A DNA stretch of 14,933 nt from CALBLZ01 sp041917855 (GTDB taxonomy: Bacteria; Patescibacteriota; UBA1384; CAILIB01), in the NCBI GenBank assembly GCA_041917855.1, contig JAYRWT010000027.1, positions 1 through 14,933 on the forward strand. The letters are read 5' to 3'. The notes below the pieces were generated by a model. The model was not told where the DNA came from and did not search any database. It worked only from the letters and a program-made list of their open reading frames with translations. Position numbers and translations under genes: made by a program. This document shows positions 6,689 through 12,868 of this stretch, in pieces (the first letter of the stretch is position 1; each line of letters starts with the position of its first letter).

Positions 6689-9281
6689 GTGTCTGTAGCA
6701 ATTCAGGAGTGACTGCAAGCGCACTTCCCCTGACCAACTTTTGTTCCAGGATAAGCTTGGCAAGGGCTCCCTCTACTGTATGTTCAATTGCGCGACGCAG
6801 TGGGCGAGCGCCATAGGCGGGGTCGTAGCCAAGCTCGGCGATGTAGGCTATTGCTTCGGGTGTAAAGCTGAGGTCAATTTCCTGCTGTTTCATCTTCTGA
6901 ACCACATCCTGCAGCATCATACCAGTGATTATCTGAATTTCTTCCTTAGATAGGCTGTGAAACGCCACAATGGCGTCAAAGCGGTTTAAGAACTCTGGTT
7001 GGTAGACAGTTTCGAGCTTGCGAAGCATGGCTTCATGCTTGGCTGCTTCAGTGCCTTCTCCTTGGGTGATCTGGGCTATGTCGCGCGCAGCAACGTTTGA
7101 GGTTGCAATAATGATTACGTTCGTTACAGGGATGGTCCGTCCCGTATTCTCGGTTATGCGACCATCATCTAAAATCTGCAGGAAGAGGTTAAGCACATCA
7201 GGGTGTGATTTCTCGAGCTCGTCTAGAAGTACTAGTCTAAAGCCATGGTCACGCAGCGGTTGGGTAAGTGCACCCCCTTCAAGATGGTCGTTACTCGATC
7301 CAGGTGGGGCACCAATCAGGCGATAGATGGCAGTCGGGTCTGCATACTCAGACATATCAAGGCGGAGCATGGGGTTGTCTGGACCAAAGTAGAGGTCGCT
7401 AACAGCCTTGGCTAACTCTGTTTTGCCCACCCCTGTAGGTCCGACAAACAGAAAGCTGCCGACAGGTCGGCGTGGGTTCTGCAGCCCAGCACGAGCTCTG
7501 CGTAAAAATGATGCAACACTTTCTACCGCTTCATTCTGGCCGATTACGCGAGCGTGGAGCTCTTGCTCAAGATTCATTAGTAGTTCAGCTTCGTGTCCAC
7601 TTGCCTGCAGCACGGGAGCGTTTACTAGGCTCTCCATTGCCTTACCAATATGCTGACGGGTAACTAGTGTATCCCTGCCTGCTAATTTTGCTGCTATCTC
7701 CAGCACGTTACGAGCCCCGGATGGCGGAGCTTGTTCTGGTAGGTAGCGTTCAGCCTCTTCTGCAGCAGCAACCAAGGCAGGGTAGCTCACCATGCAACCA
7801 ATGGTGTTCTCAAGTGAAGGCACAATTGATTCGAGCGCAAGCACAGTTTCTGGCTGCGTGAGCTGGTGTAACTCGATCTTTCGTAGCTCCTGAGTGAGTG
7901 AGCTGTTCTGCTCGACGTAGCGGTGGTACTCAGCCGTTGTTGCGAGCGTAATTACTTGTATCTCATGCTGACGTAGGGCATTTGCAAGTACTTGAGAGCC
8001 ATCAAGTGCTGCTCCAGCACTACCTGCTAGCACGGCAACTTTGGGTAGTACGAGCACTACATTACCGGCCTGCGATGCTTCATCAACAGCGGCGAGCACT
8101 GCTTGCTCCGACTGTTCTGATGAGCTGAGTAGGCGAGTGACATCTAGCTCGAGTAGGCGGGTGTCATGCAGACTAGCAGGTACATTCCCTTCAAGAATCC
8201 TGCTCGCAAGGGCAAGGAGAATAGACTCGGTGTCTGCTCCCTCCGGCGCTACAATCAGCACGTTGCGCTGTGCGCCTCCAGCTAGGGTTGTTAGCGCCTC
8301 AGTTACTTCAGCACTGTAGGGTGAGTTAAACACAACATGACCGTAGGCCGCCCACTGCGTGAGATCGCGCGAGTAGCTATTCAGGTAGGGGGTGGGCTTA
8401 GCGGTCCAGGCACGGTTCATCTGACCATGATCCTGATAGGTGCCATCCTTACTGCCTTGGGTGAGCAGCGCTACCTCCGACTCAGCGGTGCTAATCCAGC
8501 TACAAACCGCCTGAGCTTCATCGGTATGTACCCGTGCCTCACCTAGAATACGGCTAGCCGGTGCACAGGTACTCCTAGGATCGAGGAAACAAAGGAAGAG
8601 GTTTGCAGGTGTAATCTGGTAAAAGTTTTTTTCTAGGCAGATGGCGGCAGCTAACGTGAGCTGCTGTTGTAGTGCTGGGCTTGGGGGTAATGCTTGGCGG
8701 TGGCCATCTCCCTTGCTGTTGCCAAGTGCGGTAAACACTGTCTGCTGTAGGCTTGTTACGTCTATTTCAAGGCGGAGGAAGATCTCACCAACCAAATCAT
8801 TCTTTAACAGAGCGGCAAACAAATGGATGGGCTCCACGCTGGTGCTTCCCAGGGCGCTGGCCAGTGTGGCTGCTTCGGAAATTACCGTGTGAACAGCTTC
8901 GTCAGCGTATTCAGAAAGATCGATAGTATTCTCTCTGCTCTGGCTAATCTGCCGTAGCTTTTTTGTATGTGGGGTGCGTGCGTAGAGTAGGGAGGCGCAG
9001 AGTAGTAGAGCCAGACCAGAGAGCGCAAAGCCAAGCAAGAAAAGATTACCTTTCTGCCAGAACAGCAGGTGGAGGTTTGGCCAGGCACTGTAGACAAGCC
9101 CTAGTGCACACCCCACTAACAGAATCTCGCAAAGTCTGGTCAGAGCAAGTAAAGAATACCGTTCGCCTCGGCTGGCATGATGGTGCTTCAGAATAATCTG
9201 CGTAGGCAGCTGCCAACGGAGGGTCTTTTCACGCTGACTAACCGTGAGCATGTCCTGGGAGAGGGTAGGTACTTCGGCCAT
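6681..9281 (-). CDS. Membrane-anchored Clp/Hsp100 AAA+ protein with inactive D1
   Basis: 866 residues. Two membrane helices (about 48-66 and 78-100) precede a Clp N domain with two repeats (about 120-265). D1 (about 310-540) aligns with ClpC D1 but its Walker A is replaced by APEGADTES (345-353), its Walker B by VVLVLPKVAVL (408-418), and the KYRG pore loop and the Arg-Arg finger are gone. D2 (about 560-866) keeps Walker A GPTGVGKT (614-621), Walker B LVLLDELEKS (683-692), sensor Asn729, Arg767 and GARPLRR (824-830), so it should bind and hydrolyse ATP. The D2 pore motif GYVG is GSSN (661-664), without the substrate-gripping Tyr. No ClpP-docking Gly-Phe or Gly-Leu loop was found. AGGAG 6 nt before the ATG supports the start. 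It is likely an unfoldase or remodelling motor at the membrane; a ClpP partner is doubtful. Confidence 0.9.
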   Translation of the reverse strand: MAEVPTLSQDMLTVSQREKTLRWQLPTQIILKHHHASRGERYSLLALTRLCEILLVGCALGLVYSAWPNLHLLFWQKGNLFLLGFALSGLALLLCASLLYARTPHTKKLRQISQSRENTIDLSEYADEAVHTVISEAATLASALGSTSVEPIHLFAALLKNDLVGEIFLRLEIDVTSLQQTVFTALGNSKGDGHRQALPPSPALQQQLTLAAAICLEKNFYQITPANLFLCFLDPRSTCAPASRILGEARVHTDEAQAVCSWISTAESEVALLTQGSKDGTYQDHGQMNRAWTAKPTPYLNSYSRDLTQWAAYGHVVFNSPYSAEVTEALTTLAGGAQRNVLIVAPEGADTESILLALASRILEGNVPASLHDTRLLELDVTRLLSSSEQSEQAVLAAVDEASQAGNVVLVLPKVAVLAGSAGAALDGSQVLANALRQHEIQVITLATTAEYHRYVEQNSSLTQELRKIELHQLTQPETVLALESIVPSLENTIGCMVSYPALVAAAEEAERYLPEQAPPSGARNVLEIAAKLAGRDTLVTRQHIGKAMESLVNAPVLQASGHEAELLMNLEQELHARVIGQNEAVESVASFLRRARAGLQNPRRPVGSFLFVGPTGVGKTELAKAVSDLYFGPDNPMLRLDMSEYADPTAIYRLIGAPPGSSNDHLEGGALTQPLRDHGFRLVLLDELEKSHPDVLNLFLQILDDGRITENTGRTIPVTNVIIIATSNVAARDIAQITQGEGTEAAKHEAMLRKLETVYQPEFLNRFDAIVAFHSLSKEEIQIITGMMLQDVVQKMKQQEIDLSFTPEAIAYIAELGYDPAYGARPLRRAIEHTVEGALAKLILEQKLVRGSALAVTPELLQTHA

Positions 9282-9282
9282 G

Positions 9283-9645
9283 CTACTCTCCTAGAAAATT
9301 AGTTACCTCGGTTGTTTCGCGCAGATCTTTTGGGTTTGTAGTACCAAACAAGTACCCAGCCAGGCTTGCAGCAATCAGTATAGGAAGAAGCGCCCAGATA
9401 AGTGCGGACAGAGTGTAGAGCAGGCCTAAGACTAGGTAGAGCAAACCAGCTAGCAAAGCACGACCTAATCGAAAAAATATGCCAAGTACCCGGCCACCAA
9501 AGGTGTAGTCCTGGAACAGTGGTTCAGTGATATGTTTAAACGTTTCACGTACGGCAAACAGTGCTTCTAACCGATGAATGAGAAGTCGATAGTTCTGCAG
9601 AATAGTGGTAAGACCGTTAGCGTACCAAGCAAAGAGGTGCCCCAT
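9283..9645 (-). CDS. Small membrane protein, first gene of the Clp operon
   Basis: 120 residues. The N-terminal half is polar with a charged amphipathic stretch (LIHRLEALFAVRETFKHI). The C-terminal half (about 58-104) is one long hydrophobic region able to form two membrane helices (GRALLAGLLYLVLGLLYTL and IWALLPILIAASLAGYLF), followed by a short acidic tail. I do not recognise the family. The stop TAG lies 1 nt before the ATG of the membrane Clp protein and carries its ribosome site, so the two are made together and may form a complex in the membrane; that is inferred from position. The ATG at 9645 has no Shine-Dalgarno sequence but sits 6 nt after a -10-like GATACT, which suggests leaderless translation. 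Confidence 0.72.
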   Translation of the reverse strand: MGHLFAWYANGLTTILQNYRLLIHRLEALFAVRETFKHITEPLFQDYTFGGRVLGIFFRLGRALLAGLLYLVLGLLYTLSALIWALLPILIAASLAGYLFGTTNPKDLRETTEVTNFLGE

Positions 9646-9651
9646 AGCACT

Positions 9652-9657
9652 AGTATC
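9652..9657 (-). promoter_or_regulatory. -10 box of a probable leaderless promoter for the Clp operon
   Basis: On the minus strand the hexamer GATACT is preceded by TGC (extended -10 TGCGATACT) and followed by 6 nt and then the ATG at 9645. Transcription would begin at or next to the A of the ATG. No convincing -35 was seen. Confidence 0.45.
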
Positions 9658-9750
9658 GCATGCAGAGCCACCGAGAGGCCAGCTTGTTCTTGAAGTAATA
9701 CAGGCAAACTGCTACTATAGGCAGGCAAATTACGCATCAGATTTTTCATG

Positions 9751-9779
9751 TTGCTGTAATTGCTTGGTAGAGATAACCT
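9751..9779 (+). promoter_or_regulatory. Putative tRNA-Asn promoter
   Basis: TTGCTG (9751-9756), a 17-bp spacer and TAACCT (9774-9779) precede the mature tRNA 5' end (9793) by 13 nt. This is a plausible sigma70-type promoter giving a short 5' leader for RNase P to remove. Confidence 0.45.
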
Positions 9780-9792
9780 GATTCTCAGATGT

Positions 9793-9867
9793 TCCCCTGT
9801 AGCTCAGTGGTAGAGCGCCTCGCTGTTAACGAGGATGTCGCTGGTTCGAGCCCAGCCGGGGGAGCCA
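9793..9867 (+). tRNA. tRNA-Asn (anticodon GTT)
   Basis: 75 nt with a full cloverleaf. The acceptor stem pairs TCCCCTG (9793-9799) with CGGGGGA (9857-9863). The D stem is GCTC/GAGC, the anticodon stem CCTCG/CGAGG with loop CTGTTAA (anticodon GTT at 9825-9827), and the T arm is GCTGG/CCAGC with loop TTCGAGC. The discriminator is G and CCA is encoded (9865-9867). GTT reads AAC and AAT, hence asparagine. It is a single tRNA, not in a cluster, with its own terminator directly attached. Confidence 0.97.
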
Positions 9868-9903
9868 AAGAAAAAGAACCGCCTAGCGCGGTTCTTTTTC
9901 TTT
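9867..9903 (+). terminator. Intrinsic terminator of tRNA-Asn
   Basis: A perfect 16-bp stem AAAGAAAAAGAACCGC / GCGGTTCTTTTTCTTT with loop CTAGC, starting on the last A of the tRNA CCA. The 3' arm supplies the U-rich tract. The A-rich 5' arm would make it work in the reverse direction as well. Confidence 0.92.
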
Positions 9904-9932
9904 GTTTTCACACAGCGCTACTGTGGCAGATT

Positions 9933-9941
9933 TGCTACGCT
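9933..9941 (+). promoter_or_regulatory. Extended -10 promoter of the yjjX-like gene
   Basis: TGCTACGCT (TG at 9933, hexamer TACGCT 9936-9941) lies 25 nt before the ATG, with no clear -35. The same TGCTAnnnT form occurs before two other genes in this window. Confidence 0.45.
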
Positions 9942-9966
9942 AGAGATATATTTCTAGAACTCGATT

Positions 9967-10509
9967 ATGAAAGTAGCAGTTGGCTCAAAGAATCCGGTAA
10001 AGATAGAGGCCACGAGGCTAGCCTTCGAGGCGCTATGGCCAGATCAGCAATGGGATATCGTAGGCACAGAAGTTAGCTCAGGTGTTCCTGATCAGCCAAT
10101 GAGCGATGAACAGAGTATTACCGGTGCAACAAATAGGGCTCAGAAGGCACTTGAAGCCGTACAGGCTGATTTCGGTGTTGGCCTTGAGGGTGGCCTGCAG
10201 CATACCGGGGGACAGTGGCTTGATTGTGGCTGGGTAGTAGCGGTGAATAAGCAAGGCGATACAGGGGTCGGCTCTACGGCAAAAGTTATCGTGCCTCCAG
10301 TCATGATGAAGCTAATCGAGAGCGGCATGGAGCTCGGGGATGCTTGTGACGCCGTTTTCGCGGGAGAAAACACTAAGCAGGCACAAGGCCATTTTGGTCT
10401 CATGACCAAAAACGTGATAACCCGGACCAGTGGATACAAAGATGGTGTAGTTATGGCACTTGTCAGGTTTGTGCATCCAAAGCTATTTGAAGACAGCTCA
10501 AAGGCATAA
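9967..10509 (+). CDS. yjjX: YjjX-type inosine/xanthosine triphosphatase (DUF84 NTPase)
   Basis: 180 residues, the usual size. Family members hydrolyse non-canonical purine nucleoside triphosphates (ITP, XTP), keeping deaminated bases out of DNA and RNA. Seen: the N-terminal substrate-grip motif MKVAVGSKNPVKIEA, the conserved VSSGVPDQPMSDEQSITGA stretch, FGVGLEGGL with the metal-binding acidic residues, the GWVVAV core strand, GSTAKVIVPP, and the C-terminal GHFGLMTKNVITR followed by the Tyr-containing dimer region. All key positions look intact. There is no Shine-Dalgarno sequence before the ATG; the short leader comes from an extended -10 promoter downstream of the tRNA terminator, so the gene is a transcription unit of its own. 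It could also be annotated as a non-canonical purine NTP phosphatase. Confidence 0.92.
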   Translation: MKVAVGSKNPVKIEATRLAFEALWPDQQWDIVGTEVSSGVPDQPMSDEQSITGATNRAQKALEAVQADFGVGLEGGLQHTGGQWLDCGWVVAVNKQGDTGVGSTAKVIVPPVMMKLIESGMELGDACDAVFAGENTKQAQGHFGLMTKNVITRTSGYKDGVVMALVRFVHPKLFEDSSKA

Positions 10510-10563
10510 GATTTTTTGTGGCCGCCGTCGCATGCATGATCAGTGTATAGCGCTAGCTAATTC

Positions 10564-10572
10564 TGCTAATCT
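10564..10572 (+). promoter_or_regulatory. Extended -10 promoter of the acidic orphan gene
   Basis: TGCTAATCT (hexamer TAATCT 10567-10572) would start transcription near 10579, right at the GGTGAGG ribosome site (10579-10585) that precedes the ATG at 10588. The leader would be only about 9 nt. Confidence 0.45.
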
Positions 10573-10587
10573 TGATCCGGTGAGGCT

Positions 10588-11136
10588 ATGGAACTAAACA
10601 ATCAAGAAGAAATGAGATCCATGGTTGCAGCGTTCTTGGAGAACGCAGGTGACCATGCACACATCGTCCTTTTCCCTAACTGCACGAGGGAGTTTCGCAG
10701 TTACGTCTGCCACACAAGATACAAAGCCCTGCGGGATCGACTACAACAGTGGCAGGCATTGCCCGATGATCAGCAAGAGGTCCACGTCATTCAGGGGTGG
10801 GCTGAGCTGGCCGCTACAGGTCCTGATAGCAGCGCGATACGGCAACTGCCACTTGCTGAAATTGCCTGGCTAGCAGCACAGGTACAGTGGGTAACGAGTC
10901 AGTGGAAGACAACTTTTGTCGATGCTGACGGTACGCGGGCAGCACACTGGTCTGTGACCTATACGAGGCAGCATGAAGTTCTGCCGCTTGAAGAAGATGG
11001 TGAAATTACTCCAGAAGCCCACCTCTCTTCGGTGCGCGACCTGTATCTTCACTTTGTTGGTCTGACTAAAGAAGAAAAGGACCAAATTGAGGAAGAGATA
11101 CAGCAGCAGATGGCTGAAGGGCAAGAACAAGAATAA
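10588..11136 (+). CDS. Unrecognised acidic soluble protein
   Basis: 182 residues; I do not recognise the family. It has no signal peptide or membrane helix. The sequence is rich in Gln, Glu and Trp, with a Trp-containing central region (residues about 71-110: GWAELAA, IAWLAAQVQWVTSQW) and a charged C-terminal helix (LTKEEKDQIEEEIQQQMAEG) likely to be exposed or coiled. Two Cys lie near residues 32 and 41 (PNC, VCH), too few for an obvious zinc site. The start is supported by GGTGAGG 2 nt upstream, a rather tight spacing. It is a single-gene unit between an extended -10 promoter and a strong terminator at 11169. Codon use by eye matches its neighbours, so it looks like a resident gene and not an import. 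Function unknown. Confidence 0.7.
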   Translation: MELNNQEEMRSMVAAFLENAGDHAHIVLFPNCTREFRSYVCHTRYKALRDRLQQWQALPDDQQEVHVIQGWAELAATGPDSSAIRQLPLAEIAWLAAQVQWVTSQWKTTFVDADGTRAAHWSVTYTRQHEVLPLEEDGEITPEAHLSSVRDLYLHFVGLTKEEKDQIEEEIQQQMAEGQEQE

Positions 11137-11168
11137 GAGAGCTCCGCTCTAAATTACGACTAATCATA

Positions 11169-11205
11169 GGTCGCTCCGCACATCTGCAGAGCGACCCCTT
11201 CTTAT
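11169..11205 (+). terminator. Intrinsic terminator of the acidic orphan gene
   Basis: GGTCGCTC (11169-11176) pairs with GAGCGACC (11189-11196), with an inner GCA/TGC stem, followed by a pyrimidine-rich tail (CCTTCTTATT). It lies 33 nt past the stop codon. A smaller hairpin AGAG/CTCT sits directly after the stop. Confidence 0.75.
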
Positions 11206-11288
11206 TCTCCGCTCAAAATTTCTCCTAACCCCTAGCAACAAGCTTTACAGAAAAGGCTGGTGGCTACTGATTCCTTGAAAAAATCTGA

Positions 11289-11297
11289 TGCTATAAT
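11289..11297 (+). promoter_or_regulatory. Extended -10 promoter of the GlsB/YeaQ-type gene
   Basis: TGCTATAAT, a perfect -10 with the TG extension. No -35 was seen at a suitable distance. The leader to the ATG at 11326 would be about 22 nt and has no Shine-Dalgarno sequence. Confidence 0.6.
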
Positions 11298-11325
11298 TGG
11301 TTTAACTTATCCATAACAAAAGTAT

Positions 11326-11592
11326 ATGGGATGGATTCTCCTCATTATCGTTGGTGCAATTATCGGCTGGCTTGCAAGCTTACTCATGAAGACTAATGAG
11401 CAGCAAGGAGCAGTGGCGAATATTTTAATTGGTGTAGTTGGCTCAGTACTTGGTCGCTGGCTATTCTTTGATGTACTCGGGTTTGGTTCAGCAGGTGATG
11501 CAGGTGAGTTCTCAGTAATCGGCATCTTTTGGGGTGTGGCGGGCGCCGCAGTGCTCATTTTGATTCTCAAAGCACTAAGAGTACTGAAGTAG
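11326..11592 (+). CDS. GlsB/YeaQ/YmgE-family small membrane protein
   Basis: 88 residues with three membrane segments and the family's glycine-rich pattern: an N-terminal helix IIVGAIIGWLASLLM, a middle stretch ANILIGVVGSVLGRWLF, and a C-terminal helix FWGVAGAAVLILILKALRVL. The family (also called transglycosylase-associated proteins) is induced under general or envelope stress in several bacteria, but its biochemical role is not established. There is no recognisable ribosome site. The promoter is a strong extended -10 TATAAT. It stands alone between the preceding terminator and the coiled-coil gene, with no clear terminator after it, so read-through into the next gene is possible. Confidence 0.88.
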   Translation: MGWILLIIVGAIIGWLASLLMKTNEQQGAVANILIGVVGSVLGRWLFFDVLGFGSAGDAGEFSVIGIFWGVAGAAVLILILKALRVLK

Positions 11593-11613
11593 TCCGATAA
11601 ACTAACGCCGGTG

Positions 11614-11619
11614 TATACT
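11614..11619 (+). promoter_or_regulatory. -10 box of a probable leaderless promoter for the coiled-coil gene
   Basis: TATACT lies 9 nt before the ATG at 11629; no Shine-Dalgarno sequence is present and no good -35. The block ATACTAGTG...CTATG is shared with the start of the Clp operon on the other strand. Confidence 0.4.
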
Positions 11620-11628
11620 AGTGGTACT

Positions 11629-12039
11629 ATGTCCCTGATATCGTTCCTTTCGGGGGAAGCCACACAGAAACAGGTTGTAGAGCAGGCTCTACAACGCGAG
11701 AAGCAGCTTGTTATCGAGCGGCAGTCTTTAGAGGAGGAGCGACAGCAAAAAATGATGCGCCAGGTTGAACTCTGGAGCATTATGGAGCTTTCCTATGAGT
11801 TAGAGGAGGAGTACCACAACGTTACGGCGCATATTGCCGAGCTGGTTAAGCATATTGCGGCTATCGACGAGTACGTAGCTAGGTTGCGTAGCGCTCGAAT
11901 GGAGTGCCGCGACAAAGAGGCCTGCGAACATATTAAGGCCATGCTACGCATTGCTGATCCCTGGGCAGAAAAGCAAAAAACTGGAAAGAAAGACGCTTTG
12001 CCAGCTGTATTACCAACACAATCAGTCAAAACTGTATAG
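11629..12039 (+). CDS. Coiled-coil protein of unknown function
   Basis: 136 residues from the ATG at 11629; a GTG at 11611 would add six residues but sits in the likely -10 region, so I prefer the ATG. Residues about 12-85 are almost wholly helical and charged (VVEQALQREKQLVIERQSLE, EEERQQKMMRQ), with the heptad look of a coiled coil; a second helix carries LVKHIAAIDEYVARLRSA. The C-terminal 25 residues are Lys/Pro-rich and probably disordered. There is no signal peptide or membrane helix. I do not recognise a family. Two Cys (residues about 91 and 98, ECRDKEACEH) lie seven residues apart. It ends about 45 nt before the promoter of the large RNA, with no obvious terminator between. Confidence 0.7.
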   Translation: MSLISFLSGEATQKQVVEQALQREKQLVIERQSLEEERQQKMMRQVELWSIMELSYELEEEYHNVTAHIAELVKHIAAIDEYVARLRSARMECRDKEACEHIKAMLRIADPWAEKQKTGKKDALPAVLPTQSVKTV

Positions 12040-12084
12040 TTTACAATACTACCAATAGACAATAATAAATATTGCTTTATCATA

Positions 12085-12113
12085 TTGACAAATTAGTCAT
12101 TCTATGGTATACA
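12085..12113 (+). promoter_or_regulatory. Near-consensus promoter of the large structured RNA
   Basis: TTGACA (12085-12090), exactly 17 bp, and TATACA (12108-12113): a perfect -35, optimal spacing and a -10 one base from consensus. The start is expected near 12120. This is the best promoter in the window by eye and reads into DNA without a credible protein gene, as is usual for abundant stable RNAs. Confidence 0.85.
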
Positions 12114-12119
12114 CAACCT

Positions 12120-12850
12120 GTCTTTCGCAAGAAGGGCGCCTTCCGGCAAGCGGGTCTAACCCAAAGCCGTAAAACGAGCACGTAATTGGAGAGGCCGACG
12201 CAAGTCGATCTCTGACTCGGAAGGATTAACAACCCCTTGGTTGTAGTTTGTCGCTCGGTCCTCGTGACCAGTGTACGGCTCACTCAAGGCCACCGCTGCA
12301 GCTATGCTGCAAAAAGTATCCTTCGGGGTACTGGCGGGTGGGTCTACAGTGGAGCGCAGTACGCTCGGGATGTTGCCAGGTGACGGGGAACCGTCACAAA
12401 CGCAACATTACGCCGAGCACAGCTTGGGTACGCACTGCTACGGTGCATATCCAGCCACCTCTCTGCAAAGAGAGGCGCATCGCAAGAGCATAGAGGAACC
12501 TTGGTGAGATCTCTCATCTGGGATGCCTAAGCGAGCTACGGCCTCAGCGGTTTAAACGCAGAGGAGACATTCAGTCTGAACCACACCGAGTAATTGGTAC
12601 CCAGTTCTCTGAATGAAATAGTATTCACTAGTTCTCCCAAAGCGTTTTCACGACCGCTGCAAGGGCTCTAGAGTGTTCAATCGGCCTTCCTTCGACGGTT
12701 CGCCAAGCGAGCACTAGAGTGCGTTCTTACCAAAGTACCTACGATGCAGATTAGAGTCTTCCTTGACTCGATCTGTACTCGTCGTTGCAGCGGTGGGCTC
12801 CTCACCAGTTTGCAGAGCGTCACATCCAATCGGATTGTGGCGCTCTTGCT
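12120..12850 (+). ncRNA. Candidate large structured non-coding RNA, about 730 nt
   Basis: No convincing protein gene covers this stretch; the only open frames are two overlapping ones of about 80 codons without family features. Local hairpins, in order: TCTT/AAGA (12121-12132), GGGT/ACCC (12152-12162), GAC-GCAA-GTC in an AGAG/CTCT arm (12190-12213), ACAACC/GGTTGT (12229-12244), GGTC/GACC (12257-12269), GCAGC/GCTGC (12298-12310), AGTATCC-TTCG-GGGTACT (12315-12332), TGACGG-GGAA-CCGTCA capping a three-block arm 12363-12418, GCACTG/CGGTGC with outer TGGGTA/TATCCA (12425-12453), CCTCTCT-GCAA-AGAGAGG (12458-12475), GGTGAG/CTCATC (12503-12518), CATTCAG/CTGAATG (12568-12615), CAGAT-GAGTC/GACTC-ATCTG (12747-12775) and a final long hairpin (12812-12849). 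Longer helices: 12165-12171 with 12274-12280, and 12653-12662 with 12785-12794. RNase P, tmRNA, SRP and intron core motifs were not found. Ends are estimates. It could instead be a long mRNA leader of the nuclease gene. Confidence 0.72.
12812..12849 (+). terminator. 3' hairpin of the structured RNA, possible terminator
   Basis: AGCG-T-CACA-TCC / GGA-T(T)GTG-G-CGCT with loop AATC, extended outward by GCAGA / TCTTGC with one bulge. It is stable and ends 19 nt before the nuclease start, but what follows is only weakly T-rich, so it may be a processed 3' end or a leaky terminator. Confidence 0.45.
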
Positions 12851-12868
12851 GTTTACTGGGGGCTAGTT

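Noticed and set aside
9567..9749. 60-codon open frame on the minus strand before the Clp operon
   Set aside because: It has a hydrophobic stretch but no ribosome site, overlaps the 120-residue gene by 79 bp in another frame, and contains the likely promoter of that gene.
10510..10560. Short self-complementary words (GCATGC, TAGCGCTA) after yjjX
   Set aside because: They are too short to count as a terminator or operator and are not repeated in a meaningful way.
11206..11288. Search for a gene or riboswitch between the terminator at 11169 and the next promoter
   Set aside because: No open frame, no convincing structure and no known motif were seen; it looks like plain spacer.
12248..12507. 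Two overlapping open frames of about 80 codons (12248-12493 and 12271-12507)
   Set aside because: They lie within the hairpin-rich RNA, have odd composition, no ribosome site and no family features, and two frames are open over the same bases; chance open frames are more likely.
12525..12530. CCTAAG as half of an 11-nt GNRA tetraloop receptor
   Set aside because: The matching TATGG half was not found at a position that could pair with it, so the receptor cannot be supported.
12120..12850. Identification as RNase P RNA, tmRNA, SRP RNA or an intron
   Set aside because: None of the conserved core sequences of these RNAs could be found, the length is too great for the first three, and there is no split host gene or intron-encoded protein for an intron.
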